DNA of 64,000 nucleotides, taken from NCBI GenBank assembly GCA_963971405.1, contig OZ020487.1:12745344-12809343 (forward strand), written 5' to 3'. Of this stretch, positions 12,001 through 22,915 are shown one piece after another. How positions within the stretch are numbered: the stretch's first letter is position 1; every line of letters begins with the position of its first letter. The stretch comes from Psococerastis gibbosa (taxonomy: Eukaryota; Arthropoda; Insecta; Psocodea; Psocidae). A model generated the notes under the pieces. That model saw nothing but the letters and a program-made list of their open reading frames with translations, did not search any database and was not told the origin of the DNA. The position numbers and the translations under genes are program-made.

Positions 12001-14976
12001 ACCCTTGGTGACTTTGGTAGCTACTCAGTGGCTGAAGAAAGCACAACTATCTTGTCTAGAAGACATGGAAGAACTCTGGGCTCCTCTATTTCTCTCGACA
12101 ACCATGGTTGGAATGGCTGTGGTAGTCGCTGCTCTTTGTATCCTCACAACAAATAGTTACGTAGTCTTTCTTATTTTAAGGTAAGTCATCAAGCCTAAGT
12201 TCTCAGTGAAGACAAACTCACAGTTGTTACAATGTCAATGGTAAACATGACGGTGTCTCGAGGATTGAACCAGTTCGCCAGTGGCTAGAATTCATCCGTA
12301 AACAATACCATTATTGTCCGAAAACCGATGGGGTTTTTTGGCAGGAAGGTTCAATGGGCCACACAAGTAGGCCTACGTCAATAAAAAGCCGGCCCATACA
12401 TAAAAAAGTCCTGAGCCTATTATCATTACATTTCAAGCTCTTTTTTTAAGGACGTAGACTCCATTCAACCTTGCCCAGCCAACGAACTAACGAACTCCCA
12501 TAGATTCTTGGACGTAATTACATGGTTTCTATATGAATTTTTGGCCATTATTGACAAACTGGTCACGTACACAGCGGCTACAGCAAGAGATATTGGGAAA
12601 GCTGAGACAAGCTTACCATTGACGCAAAGAAAGACACATGAGCATAATATGACTTAATCTCAACCTTGGTCTCAAGCCAATTAACTAATTAGTGATTCAA
12701 AACATTGCGGCTTTGATGGCTTTGCCATTGGCATCTGAGAGATCAGTCTGGGACACAGCTTCTGCTAAGGTGCCCATTCCATTGACCGGCTAGGGCTATT
12801 TCCAAAACGGTGACGTGGTAGCAGACACTCAAGACTTAGGTGGGGTTTCCACCGACCTCTCATTGCAGAATTGACGGAAATGTATATTTTCCTCTATGCC
12901 ATAGTTAAAATTAATCAATGATCATACAATAAAATCACAAACAAACAAACTAAAATTAAAAAAATGGCTTCATGGGATATGTTAATTACAAACATTTTAA
13001 TAGATTTCTATAAAAAGAAAAACAAACATTTCCGTCAATGTCACTTGCAATCTGCAATGCGAGGTCGGTGGAGACGCTACCTAAGTCTTGAGTGTCTGCT
13101 ACCACGTCACCGTTTTGGAAATAGCCCTAGCCGGTCAATGGAATGGGCGCCTAATTTCGGACAAACCAGAAGGTGGTCGTCGTCTTGTTGTCCGCATTCA
13201 CAAGTCGGGTCATCCACCAGTCCCCACCGACACAGGTTCTCGAGACATATTGTAAACCGTGTTCTCAGCCTATTGAGGCCAACAGACGAATGGCAGCAAT
13301 TATACCTACCTAAAAATTAGCATATTCGCTTTGGATTATGTAATCAAGATGAGAACACAAGTTAATAAGGCGCCGATTCCACCGACAGGCTAGGGCTATT
13401 TACAAAAACGGTGACGTGGTAGCAGACATTCAAGACTTAGGTGACGTTTCCACCGACCTCGCATTGCAGAATGCAAATGCCATTGACGGAAATTAGAATT
13501 TTTCTTTTTATAGAAATCTATTAAAATGTTTGTACTTAACATATCCCATGACGCCATTTTTTAATTTTAGTTTGTGATTTTACTGTATGATCATTGATCA
13601 ATTTTAACTATGGCATAGAGGAAAATAAACATTTCCGTCAATTCTGCAATGCGAGGTCGGTGGAAACCCCGCCTAAGTCTTGAATGTCTGCTACCACGTC
13701 ACTGTTTTTTGTAAATAGCCCTAGCCGGTCGGTGGAATGGGCTCCTAAGTTTCTTTTGCTCTTTCCGTAGCCTATAATGCCCATCGTATGTTTCACTATA
13801 GAGGTCACGAGTAAAGATAAATTTTATTTTTAGTTACAGTAACATAGCGGCGCCTTTTCTGCTGCTCTGCAAGGATCAATGGAGTTGTCTTCAAATGGAA
13901 AAGTCCACTATTTCCAGGTTTCCACTAGCGTCATGGAAAAATCCCGAGGTAGGTAGCAAAAATTTTTTCATGTTTCTGAAGCGAATAGTGGGTGACACAC
14001 GGAAAAGCACGTGGGAAACAGAAGAAATAAAAATAAAATAAATAAATGAACCCAAATACCACGTAGTGGCAGCATTTCTGTTAACAAAGGGTCATGCCCA
14101 ATAGTGTTTTTGGAGAGGATTATGACACGTTATTAACTGAAATTGTGTCGGAGCCTTCTGCCTTTCTGACACCTGACAAGAAATGGACAGAAAACACTTT
14201 AAGACGTGCCCTGCAGCAAAGGTTCATCGGATCATGTATTACACATACCAATTGAGCTACAAAAAGGCTGTATAATGGCGGAAGCCTATAATGCTTTGGC
14301 GTAATTATAAAAAAGTTTCAGAAATCTCTTCTCAGACGACTGAAAATTTACTTGTCCAACTAAAAATAATGAAATAAGAGAATGATTGATCCTAAGAAGG
14401 TATTAAGGTATATGTGCTCTACAGGCCAATTTAAGACACTGTGCCATGGCTAAGAATATTATGACCATCGGTGTATTGAAGGAACAGGTAAATCCGGGCT
14501 AATGGGTCGCGGTCAATCAGAAAGTGTACTTATACACGTTTCATCAACGGACGTAGTCGAAATCTTCAGTGGTATGTACTACGTAAAGTACGTCTCATAC
14601 AAAGCTATTTGAATAAAGACTGACTTTTTTCTCTCTATTACTAAGCGTGTAAGCCAACCTAGCTGGCTTTGCACTCAATTAAACGGGACCGCTCTCCGAA
14701 AAACGGCTGTAAAATGTATTAAGGGTGGGACAACCTCTCAGGTGAGGGTCTGAGCTGTACCGTACGTACCACTACTCTGCGCATTCCACCTGACGACCAT
14801 AATTTTCGGTTCTTTGCTTTCAGATTCTTTCTGGTGGCCTCTGCGCCATCTGTCTGGATAAACTCTGTGTTCTGTCAGCCCGTGTGACTATGTGTGGTCA
14901 TGTGTTCCATGGCCCTTGCTTAAGACTCTGCCTCAAATATTCTTCCACATGCCCACTGTGTAAATCTCCCATATAA
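9001..14976 (+). CDS. Multi-pass membrane RING-H2 protein, likely E3 ubiquitin ligase (seven exons)
   Basis: Exons 9001-9067, 9692-9848, 10255-10492, 11143-11347, 11997-12180, 13834-13948 and 14824-14976 all have AG/GT borders and keep phase (1,2,0,1,2,0). Together they give 372 residues with no internal stop. Residues 24-290 hold about seven hydrophobic segments (near 25-40, 42-66, 89-106, 134-150, 188-202, 207-221 and 253-282). The C-terminus is a RING-H2 finger: Cys329, Cys332, Cys346, His348, His351, Cys354, Cys365 and Cys368. Membrane RING ligases ubiquitinate substrates, often at the ER; ligase activity and location here are inferred. I could not assign it to a named family; RNF139/RNF145-type architecture is comparable. 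Start chosen at the ATG of the only upstream exon in matching phase, so it is less certain than the rest. Introns carry foldback elements at 10105, 12769 and 13369. The last exon is duplicated at 36389-36541. Confidence 0.82.
10105..10227. mobile_element. Foldback MITE in RING-gene intron 2
   Basis: GGCGGCTATTCCACTTGTCAAT on the left and the imperfect mirror ATTGAAAAGTAGAATAGGCACC on the right, flanked on both sides by TTA (10102-10104 and 10228-10230). It ends 27 bases before exon 3. Confidence 0.65.
11013..11047. repeat. Short dispersed hairpin-like sequence
   Basis: AAGGCACTATATACCC followed by TAATATAGAGCCCTAC. A reverse-complement relative is at about 23796-23832, inside a foldback element. 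Too short to classify. Confidence 0.35.
11358..11480. repeat. CTTTCACGGCCGG repeat, short copy
   Basis: Carries GCTTTCACGGCCGGAGTC and an inverted pair around it (GAAGAACCAGTAGAATCCG near 11395 and CTACTGGTTCTTCAT near 11470). It is a deleted relative of the 3936-4215 foldback, lying in intron 4 of the RING gene. Confidence 0.5.
12769..13151. mobile_element. Compound foldback MITE in RING-gene intron 5
   Basis: The ends are GGTGCCCATTCCATTGACCG and CGGTCAATGGAATGGGCGCC, flanked by TAA at 12766-12768 and 13152-13154. Inside the outer hairpin (GACGTGGTAGCAGACA) is a second one whose left end starts after ACTTA with GGTGGGGTTTCCACCGACC. The interrupted host repeat (12700-12768 plus 13155-13200) has an uninterrupted relative at about 50990-51090. 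Confidence 0.78.
13369..13745. mobile_element. Compound foldback MITE, second intron 5 copy
   Basis: Same organisation as 12769-13151. The left end is GGCGCCGATTCCACCGACAG, the right end GGTCGGTGGAATGGGCTCC, with TAA on both sides (13366-13368 and 13746-13748). It ends 88 bases before exon 6. Confidence 0.75.
14625..14785 (-). mobile_element. tRNA-Glu-like SINE, degraded
   Basis: Matches the 60478-60705 SINE from TATTACTAAG and GCCAACCTAG through a decayed tRNA-like head. The same degraded copy is at about 36150-36325 in copy B, so it predates the segmental duplication. Confidence 0.5.
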
Positions 14977-15195
14977 AGACAATTTTTACTGCAAAATCAC
15001 AATGAACAGAAAAAATGTAATGGTTTTTGCTTTACCACTATCAAAAATTTCGACAGTATGTTATGTTTATTTTTTAACTTTTTATTTATATTTGCTTGCT
15101 TAGCTTAGCTGATACTCCCTGCTTAGTGACATTTGATTACACTAGCAGATTCCACTGCCCTAGAAAAGTTTGTCGGATTACCGAGGATCCACTGT

Positions 15196-15368
15196 ATTTT
15201 TTTATTCTTTTCTTAAATAAAGGTTTATCGCGTACAAACAATTTAAAGAATGTACCCTGTTAACCTCTTCAATCGCCTCACTAAGTAACCTAATAGGTAC
15301 TTGTGTCGAGTTACGACACGTCTCCGCTCGCAAGGTGTATAGAGACTCGCACAAGTACAAGCACGTTA
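15196..15368 (-). mobile_element. SINE family 2 inserted in copy A only
   Basis: Contains the family segment from ATCGCGTACAAACAATTT to AGCACGTTAC. In copy B the sequence runs straight from GATCCACTGTA to CAATAAGTAAAATG (36750-36781), so that copy is the empty site and this insertion followed the duplication. Confidence 0.68.
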
Positions 15369-15806
15369 CAATAAGTAAAATGTATGTTCCCTCTTCTGCA
15401 TTACCTATCTTACGGCTGTGCGGCCTTCATTAGTGACATACTCGTAATAAATGTACATTTTTTCTATTAAACATTCACAATTTTAATATTGTACTCTTAA
15501 TGATAAGTTAATGAAAAAATCATAACGCTATAACTCAGTAAATAGCTTAAAAATATATTAACACATTTCGGCACTCATTAAGTTAACAGAGGGTCTTACA
15601 AATGGCCCTCAGAACTCCTTATCCCCTTGAGTACATTGACCGGTCTTAAAACTCAATAATAACTCGAATGAAATTGACAAATACAGTGCCGCGAGGAATA
15701 CCTACGAATTTCCAATAAACAACACAATAATACACCCGATGTGAATGAGGCACTATGTAATGTGCATTTCGTAATAGACCCAGCATACAGACCAAGAGCT
15801 GCTATT

Positions 15807-17471
15807 TCAACGCCTTGTAACACAAGGTACCCCATCTTCCCATCCGCGGTCGGCCCAAAATAACACATACACAGAAGCTAGATTCCGACCGATGGCAGGA
15901 TGACCCCAACCGAAGGGACTTGTACCAGGAGATCCAGTGCGATGCTCAAGAATATACCGTAAGGATGGACAGTTGGCGAATATAGTTCTACCAAAGTCAG
16001 TTGAAACAATATAGCGTGAAGAGCTCAGCCTGATATGCAACAGCCACTGCAACCTCAAATCAGACAAAGAAGTTGTCTCCAGGGGGCTTGACATCAAGTC
16101 CAAGTGTTGCAATTTAGTTAATTCATTAACAAAACTGGTCCAATCAGAATGTTCCATTCGGCGACACTCGACAATCGACAATACCTGAAGGTTTTGGCAA
16201 TGAGAGGAAATTGCTTTTAATGAGTAAGCAGTAAGTCTGGGGCTTTTTTCTAGGTAAAGCGCGCGAATATTGGGCAAATTAGGTGCGATGGCGATGATAG
16301 AGTCGTCAGTTATACGAACGATACCGGACAGATTTAGGTGTTTAATTTTGGGGAAAATTTTGCGGCCCAATAAACTTGTGATGCCTGCATCTGTTAAATT
16401 GCACTGGTATAGCCTTAAGCTGATCAGGTTCGGCAAGTCGAGTAACGGAAGATTAGTATCGTTGAGTGAACCTGTTAAGTTATGAAAGTAGACATGAGTT
16501 AGCTTTGACAAACTGGAAAAGAAGGAGAGGAATGTTTCAGAGAAATGGTTAGTAGTATTGTCAGTAAATTCATACCTCAGACAAAACTTTTTCAAATTAG
16601 TTAATCTGTGGCCAGTGCTTGATACCCAGAAATCAGTATTAGCGTCACGCCACCATTGAAGAGCTCTCAGTTCAGTCAGTTCTGGACCAATAATGGAGAC
16701 GTATTCAAACGTTTGGCCATGCTCGTTTGTTGCATAGTGGTAAATATCGGTGTCAATACAAAACTCCTTGAGGGTGGCCTTCTGCTTTTGCACAAATTTT
16801 AACAAATTTTCCATTATGGGATGACGATGAAGACCGTATTTACAATTTCGTAATGTTAAGCTCTCAATACTTGTTCCACCGGCAATTAACGAAGTCAAAA
16901 CATGCCCGCATGGGATTTCCAGTATATACAGAGATTTTAACCTTGAAGTGTCTATAGAGACGGGGTTGTCAGAACAGCGACAAAAAAAGCCATTATAGCG
17001 ATTAAAATCAGGTTCGAACCACAACGATAAATTTTCCAAATTAATACAGTACTTGAAAAGTTTTACGAGAAGCCCCAAAATGCCATGGGCTGCCGTATAT
17101 TTTAAAACAACAGATTTAATTGAAAGTCCATATAGGTCCCAAAAATTTAGGCACTTGCCGTCAAATAAATTATTTTCAGTACCTTCGACAACGTGAATTC
17201 GTAAATTCAAAATTTTATATTCCTCGTTGGAAGATGCGATTTCCAACAGCTCCGCCGGGTTAGTGATAACGGTAACGTCTGTTTTCGTTAACGATTTGTC
17301 ACGATTTAAGTCAAGCCATCGCCGGCATACCAATTTTGCAGACTTGCGATCGTGGAGAGGTAGATACCTGAAGATATGTAAGAGGATTTCGTCTGGGAAC
17401 GACATTAACCCAGTGTCACAACTATCCATTTCTGACGATGGGGTTTGCTGCAATGGAAAATTCACAGTCAA
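15807..17471 (-). CDS. F-box / leucine-rich-repeat protein (FBXL-type), intact copy
   Basis: A single 554-codon exon. Residues about 22-62 form an F-box (MSFPDEILLHIFRYLPLHD, then KLVCRRWLDL), the part that binds SKP1 in SCF ubiquitin ligases. Residues about 190-500 hold leucine-rich repeats of the F-box/LRR type, clearest at LPNIRALYLEKSPRLTAYSL and LQVLSIVECRRM; these normally hold the substrate. I infer a substrate receptor of an SCF ligase; the target is unknown. The first ATG was used; a second at residue 23 would start exactly at the F-box. It lies tail-to-tail with the RING gene, 830 bases from its stop. The absence of introns could mean an old retrocopy. A paralogue at 37210-43385 is broken by a hAT transposon. 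Confidence 0.88.
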   Translation of the reverse strand: MTVNFPLQQTPSSEMDSCDTGLMSFPDEILLHIFRYLPLHDRKSAKLVCRRWLDLNRDKSLTKTDVTVITNPAELLEIASSNEEYKILNLRIHVVEGTENNLFDGKCLNFWDLYGLSIKSVVLKYTAAHGILGLLVKLFKYCINLENLSLWFEPDFNRYNGFFCRCSDNPVSIDTSRLKSLYILEIPCGHVLTSLIAGGTSIESLTLRNCKYGLHRHPIMENLLKFVQKQKATLKEFCIDTDIYHYATNEHGQTFEYVSIIGPELTELRALQWWRDANTDFWVSSTGHRLTNLKKFCLRYEFTDNTTNHFSETFLSFFSSLSKLTHVYFHNLTGSLNDTNLPLLDLPNLISLRLYQCNLTDAGITSLLGRKIFPKIKHLNLSGIVRITDDSIIAIAPNLPNIRALYLEKSPRLTAYSLKAISSHCQNLQVLSIVECRRMEHSDWTSFVNELTKLQHLDLMSSPLETTSLSDLRLQWLLHIRLSSSRYIVSTDFGRTIFANCPSLRYILEHRTGSPGTSPFGWGHPAIGRNLASVYVLFWADRGWEDGVPCVTRR

Positions 17472-17803
17472 ATTATGTCAAAATACATAATTATATAAAA
17501 TATAGCCGGACCGTTGGGTTCATGGGAAACATATTTCCAGACTCAAAAATTATCTTACATGTAGAAAACAGTTAAAATTGTAACTACTTTGTCTGATCAC
17601 ATAGATGTTCTATTCGGTGTTCCGCAGGGCTCCAAGCTTGGTCCACTGCTCTTTCTTATATATATTAATGATTTACCCTTAATTTTGAAAATTGCTTTAA
17701 TTAATCTTTTTGCGGATGGCACTCTGATTTTCTTGACAGGTAAAGATGTTGACGAAATGGTAAAAATCTTAAATGATGTGATGCAATGGCTTCGGGCTAA
17801 TGA

Positions 17804-17954
17804 GGCGCCCATTCCACATACGTCAATCGTCAATGAAAAATTAAAAAATGGCGTTTTAGCAGACATTAAAGACATACTAAAAATTCTGCTAGCACGTCAA
17901 TTTACGTCATTTTTCAATTTTTCATTGACGATTGACGTATGTGGAATGGGCGTC
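17804..17954. mobile_element. Foldback MITE inside LINE reverse transcriptase
   Basis: Near-perfect hairpin: GGCGCCCATTCCACATACGT to ACGTATGTGGAATGGGCGTC, with arms of about 50 bp. Flanks are TGA (17801-17803) and TAA (17955-17957). Removing it with one flank restores the usual trp-leu-arg-ala-asn-lys-leu reading of LINE RTs, supporting a TAA target duplication with one mutated copy. Confidence 0.8.
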
Positions 17955-18586
17955 TAAACTATGTCTCAACGTGAAAAAAACCAAAGCCATTCACATACAC
18001 AAAGGGCACAAAGCCACTAATATTGAATTGAAAATAGGGGATGAATTAATCGAATTAGTCGATAGTATAAAATACCTTGGTGTTTATATTGACTCTTCCC
18101 TTTTGTTTAAAGATCACTTTAGGTTCATTGTTGATAAAGCTAACCGAAAAGTTTCCCTGTTATATAGACTTAGAAATTTACTTCCAATGCAACAGAAAAA
18201 AATGGTTTATCACTCTGTAATTCGACCTCACTTCAGTTATTGCAGTACCTTATTCATTAATGCTAGTAAGGAGGTCCTTGAAAAAATGCAAGTCATTCAA
18301 AATAAATGTATGAGGTGCATCTTAAACCTACCGTGGGACAGCTCTAAGGATGTGATGCTGCAAGAACTAGAGTGGTTAAATTTTGAAGACCAAGTATTTC
18401 TGGATGTCATGACTTTTATATATAAGATAGAAAACAATCTTCTCCCGGCATATCTGATGAAAAATGAAAAATTTAAAGATGTTCATTGTTATGATATGAG
18501 AAAACGATCTGGTACATTTGGCGCAGTCTCAAGTTCAAACCTGATCGCTCTTGCTGAAACAGTGTTCGCGTGTGAAAAAAGGAAAA

Positions 18587-19255
18587 ATGTCTTCGGTTGG
18601 ACAATTAACTCCCTTCAGTGAGAAAGAGGAGTGAAACATTATATTTTGGCGAACGAAGTCAAAGATACGTTAAAAGTGTCAGTGCTATTATCGGTGCTAG
18701 GGCCGCGGTAGTAACAGTGTAACAAGATTTAGTGTCACCCTGTGAAGTGGATAAGTTAAAATTTGATGAGTTAATTAAGGCATTAACGGACCACTATAAG
18801 CCGTGTAAACTCACGGTAGTCGAACGTTACCGGTTTAACACGCGACAACAGGAATCGGGTGAGTCAATTTCGGACTATGTTGTGACTTTGAAGCACTTGG
18901 CTACCACATGCAATTTCGGAAAATTTTTAAGCGAAGCATTAAGGGACAGATTAGTGTCAGGTGTGCGAGACGACGGTATTCGTCAAATGAGACGTCTTTT
19001 GAGGATACTTTAGAGAAGGCGTTGCGTATGGAAGAAGCGCTTCACCAAAAGTCTGCTTTTGGAGGAACTCAAACTCAGGAAAGTATTCAGAAACTCCTTG
19101 TAAAGCGCACCAAGGAGAAATTTAGCACTAATTTTCAGAAACCGAAGGATAAGAAGGTTTATAAATCCTGTTACCGTTGCGGTGGGGAGCACCCCCAATT
19201 TAACTGCCCTTACAAGGGATATAAGTGCAATGCTTGCAAAAATATAGGGCACTAA
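18587..19255 (+). pseudogene. Gypsy gag remnant
   Basis: Starts at ATG 18587 and is soon broken by a stop (about 18632) and by stops near 18712 and 18722. Readable stretches at 18732-19013 and 18908-19255 overlap in different frames, showing a frameshift near 19000. The C-terminus has a zinc knuckle with spacing Cys-x2-Cys-x3-His-x4-Cys, and a second knuckle is cut by a stop at 19253. Confidence 0.7.
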
Positions 19256-19720
19256 GTAAAATGTTGCAAAAAGGCTGGGCAATCGACCATAAAAGCGATA
19301 GTTAACGATGAAAGTTGTCAAATATACCACTTAGGTGGAGAGAGAGGTGCACCTTACTTGATTACGCTTCAAGTTGAGGGACAAAATTTGAATTTTGAAA
19401 TTGATCCTGCATCTTATCATTATATAATATCATTTAAAACGTATGCCAAATATTTCCCATCGTGTGAGTTAAACGATTGTGCCGTGCAGTTCACCGCCTT
19501 TTGGTTTGCGGGCAAATTGCCCTTGAAAGGTGTCACAACGGTGAATGTTTGCTATAATAATGCAATGCATAAAATTGATTTGCACGTAATGGACAGTGGA
19601 AATAAACAACTGCCTTCACTACTAGGCCGTACAGGAATAAGTGCACTTCGATTGAATTTAAGTAGTATGGTAAAAAGCACACAAGCGACGCAGACTAATG
19701 GGAAAGTTAAGATACTTTAG
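19256..19720 (+). pseudogene. Gypsy protease-region remnant
   Basis: The open stretch 19358-19720 matches a retropepsin-like region. The active-site box, normally Asp-Thr/Ser-Gly-Ala, reads Asp-Pro-Ala-Ser, so the enzyme is inactive. LLGRTGISALRL near 19618-19653 is the conserved end of the domain. Confidence 0.62.
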
Positions 19721-19759
19721 CAGCTATACCCTAGTGTTTTTTCTAAAACACCAGGACAG

Positions 19760-20800
19760 ATAAATGGATTTCAAGCATCCATTGTGCTGAAAGAAAATGC
19801 AATTCCTGTGTTCTGAAAGGCTCGACCGGTCCCATTCGCATTAAAGCCAGCAGTGGATGCCGAGTTACAGAGATTGGAAATGGCAGGCATTACCAGGAAA
19901 GTACCTAGGTCTGAATAGGCCACTCCGTTGGTAATCGTGCCTAAGGCTAAAGGCGTACGGGTGTGCGCGGACTTTAAAGTTACGTTAAACAGATGTTTAG
20001 CAGGAATTGACCATTACCCTTTGCCGCAAAGCAAAGACATTTTTGCCCAAATGGCTAGAGCACAAATTTTTACGCTTGTCGATCATACTGGAGCGTATTT
20101 ACAACTTCCGGTACGGGAAAACTATAAGCATTTGCTTACTGTAAATACTCATCGTGGGTTATTTCAGTTTAATTTTTTTCCATACGGGTTGTCAAGTAGT
20201 CCTTCTATTTTTCAATCTGTAATGGACCAGATACTGAAAAATGTAAGGCTTGTTTTATCGATGACGTAATATTGTATTCACGTACAGAAAAGGAAGCCTA
20301 TCAGCAAGCTGAGAAAGTTTTCAAGATATTTGGCAAGCATAATATAAGGATTAACATCGAGAAATGCTTATTTTTCGAGCGAGTAGTTCGGTATTTAGGT
20401 GGATAGTGGGGACGGAAACCCAGTAAGGCAGTAGACCTGATTCAAAGTATTCAGCAAGCTCCAGAACCTAACGACAAGAGAGAGTTATTGTCTTATTTGG
20501 GACTATTGAATTTTTGTAATGATTACATACCACATGCTTCAAATAAACTTGCGGTGTTATACAATCTGACAAAGTCACAGGTTCCTTGGAATTGGACAGA
20601 GGAATGTGCTCAGGTTTTTCATGGTTGATGGTTGTGTAATGAAAGTCTTCTAGTTTATTATATGACTCATCGCTACCTCTGAGGCTGACCACTGATGCAT
20701 AAGCTAGGGGGGTCGGATGTGTCCTCTCGCACGTCATTGAAGGAAAAGAGAAACCTATTGCCTTTGCCAGGAAAGTTCTTTCACCTGCGAAATCTTCTTA
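19760..20800 (+). pseudogene. Gypsy reverse-transcriptase remnant
   Basis: RT blocks are spread over several frames: VCADFKVTLNR near 19962, a damaged LVDHTGAYLQLPV (the usual Asp-Leu is changed) near 20074, FNFFPYGLSSSPSIFQ near 20169, and an IDD box near 20257. Several stops lie between 20400 and 20700. The remnant ends where a foldback element is inserted at 20801. Confidence 0.7.
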
Positions 20801-21180
20801 GGCGCCCATTCCATTGACCGGCTAGGGCTATTTCCAAAAACAGTGACGTGGTAGCAGACATTCAAGACTTAGGTTGCGTTTCCACCGATCTCGCATTGCA
20901 GAATGCAAATGACATTGACGGAAATTAGAATTTTTCTTTTTATAGAAATATATTAAAATGTTTGTACTTAACATATCCCATGACGCCATTTTTTAATTTT
21001 AGTTTGTTTGTGATTTTACTGTGTGATCATTGATCAATTTTAACTATGGCATAGAGGAAAATAAACATTTCCGTCAATTTTGCAATGCGAGGTCGGTGGA
21101 AACGCCACCTAAGTCTTGAATGTTTGCTACCACGTCACCGTTTTTGGAAATGGCCCTAGCCGGTCAATGGAATGGGCACC
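20801..21180. mobile_element. Compound foldback MITE inside the gypsy element
   Basis: Ends GGCGCCCATTCCATTGACCG and CGGTCAATGGAATGGGCACC, flanked by TTA at 20798-20800 and 21181-21183. It has the outer-plus-inner foldback organisation of 12769-13151 and 13369-13745. It separates the RT from the RNase H. Confidence 0.8.
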
Positions 21181-22582
21181 TTACGCACAGATAGAACGGG
21201 AGGCATTAGCAATCATTTTCGGTATTCAGAAATTTCTTTATGGGCGCCATTTTGAGTTATTTTGTGATAACAAGGCGTTGACGCTAATCTTCGGGGAGAA
21301 GAAAGCTATTAAACCAGCAATGGCGGCTGCAAGATTACAGCGATGGGCAATTCTGTTGGCTGCATATGACTACACCATAGTCCACAGGAGTAAAACAAGC
21401 ATTTGTAATGCTGATTTTTTGTCGATATGTCCGATTGCTGACAAGGAGACCATAGAAAACCCATATAATGATTTTTCTAGTGTGAAACACCTTGACTCGT
21501 TTTTAATGGATGTAGAATCGGATGAAATAGTAACAACAGCAGATATCGCAAATGAGACCAAGAGGGATAATATATTATCAAAGGTATGCAACTTTGTGAG
21601 ATATGGATGGCCTGCGAAGACAGAAGACGACAAATTAGTGGCGTTTGAGAAGAAGCGCGATGAATTGACAATAGACGGCGAATGCATCATATGGGGATCG
21701 TGTGTGGTAATTCCTACAGCACTGCAGGGCAGAGTCTTGAAATTACTGCATGGTGGTCACCCGGGCATTGTCAAGATGAAGATGTTGGCGAGATCGTTTG
21801 TCTGGTGGCAGAAAATAGATGAACACATTGAAGCGCACATCAGACAATGTGACCCGTGTCAGCAGACACGGAATGCTACTCGGAAGGCACCGTTGCACCA
21901 TTGGCCAGTGCCGAGTAGAAGATGGCAACGCTTGCACATAGATTTTGCGCAAGACCCCACATCACAAGGACAGCAACACAATATACTGCTTGTAGTGGAT
22001 GCTTATTCCAAATAGTTGGAAATTTTTCCGATGGGGAGTACGACTACAGAGAAGACCATAGAACGCTTAAAAACGTTATTCCCATCATATGGGTTGCTAG
22101 CAGAAGTAGCTACAGATAATGGACCACAATTCCGTTCGTCGGAATTCGCCACGTTCTTGAAAAATAATAAGACTCGTCATGTGCTTACTCCGCCGTATCA
22201 CGGCGCTAGCAATGGAGCTATTGAACGATGTGTTCAAACAACTAAGCAATCACTAAAGAAGCAAATTTTTGAAAAGAAGGGCAGTAAGTTACAGCACAAA
22301 ATTGACAACTTTCTGTTCCATTATAGATACACCCCGCATGGGACAACAGGAAAGACACCTGCAGAAGTTTTCCTTTCATGGGTGCCACGTACGTACCTTA
22401 CCTTGATAAAACGGCCTTTGGCTCAACTCATTGAAGGAAAGCAAAGAGCGGTAGAAGATAAAATAAACAAGGACCGTCATCTGCAAGAATATCGAGAAAA
22501 CGCTCTGGTGTGGGTCAAATCTCGAAGAGGAGTGAGTGCTGCGAATTGGACTCCAGGAAAAGCCCAATTACTTTCAAAGTGA
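21181..22582 (+). pseudogene. Gypsy RNase H and integrase remnant
   Basis: RNase H is readable from 21184 (EREALAIIFGIQKF, then a CDNKALT box). The integrase follows, with a His-His-Cys-Cys zinc region (about 21745-21865) and the catalytic residues: Asp in HIDFA (about 21940), Asp in TDNGPQF (about 22116) and Glu in NGAIER (about 22225). A stop at 22013 splits the catalytic core into two readable pieces (to 22012 and from 22016). Confidence 0.8.
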
Positions 22583-22774
22583 AGTTAGAAGGGAGCTTCG
22601 AGCAACTATTACATGCAGACCATCTGCGGAGAAGGGTAGTACAATCGGAGTCAACCCGAGCAGCAACAACCCCGTCCTCACCCCCGAATGTGGGCAGTGC
22701 GTCACCTCGCATTGGAACTGAAAGTCCGCGTCGTTCGGGTCGTGATCGCCGCCCTCCCAAACGCTTAGACTTAT

Positions 22775-22915
22775 AAGTGGGGAGAGTGTAGTGTGTGTAC
22801 ATAGTGTATATAAGTTATAAACTGTGCCGCTAGGGAGCGACCCATACAACAGGAGCAAACAAGCTCTTGATTGAGTTAGTCTTCCCTGGAACACCATCTA
22901 GGTAAGGTCCTAAAT
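22775..22915 (+). repeat. Polypurine tract and single LTR-like end
   Basis: AAGTGGGGAGAG is followed by TGTAGTGTGTGTACATAGTG, the usual junction of an internal region with a 3' LTR. No matching sequence is present at the left edge near 18517, so the pair is incomplete. Confidence 0.5.

Larger units (their letters stand above)
14225..17516. repeat. Segmental duplication, copy A (first part)
   Basis: From ATCGGATCATGTATTACACA onward this block matches 35745-43429 (copy B) through the terminal RING exon and the whole F-box gene. It is interrupted here by a LINE at 17517, and the match to copy B resumes at about 23491. In the first 180 F-box residues I count 13 differences between copies, about 93% identity. 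Confidence 0.85.
18517..22915 (+). mobile_element. Gypsy-type (Ty3) retrotransposon, defective
   Basis: Inserted in the LINE, with GGTACA at both edges (18511-18516 and 22916-22921). Order: leader with a primer-binding-like TTTGGCGCAG (18517), gag from 18587, CCHC zinc knuckle, protease, RT, RNase H, integrase, then a polypurine tract (22775-22786) and one LTR-like segment starting TGTAGTGTGTGTAC at 22787. There is no 5' LTR. Stops and frameshifts interrupt gag, RT and integrase, and a foldback element lies between RT and RNase H. It is an inactive copy. Confidence 0.8.

Noticed and set aside
12964..13320. 118-codon ORF and its relative at 33503-33748
   Set aside because: Both begin within the foldback MITE arms and are shadows of that repeat.
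15653..15868. 71-codon ORF overlapping the end of the F-box gene, conserved at 37056-37271
   Set aside because: It overlaps the F-box coding end in another frame; its conservation in the second copy follows from the recent segmental duplication and shows no domain.
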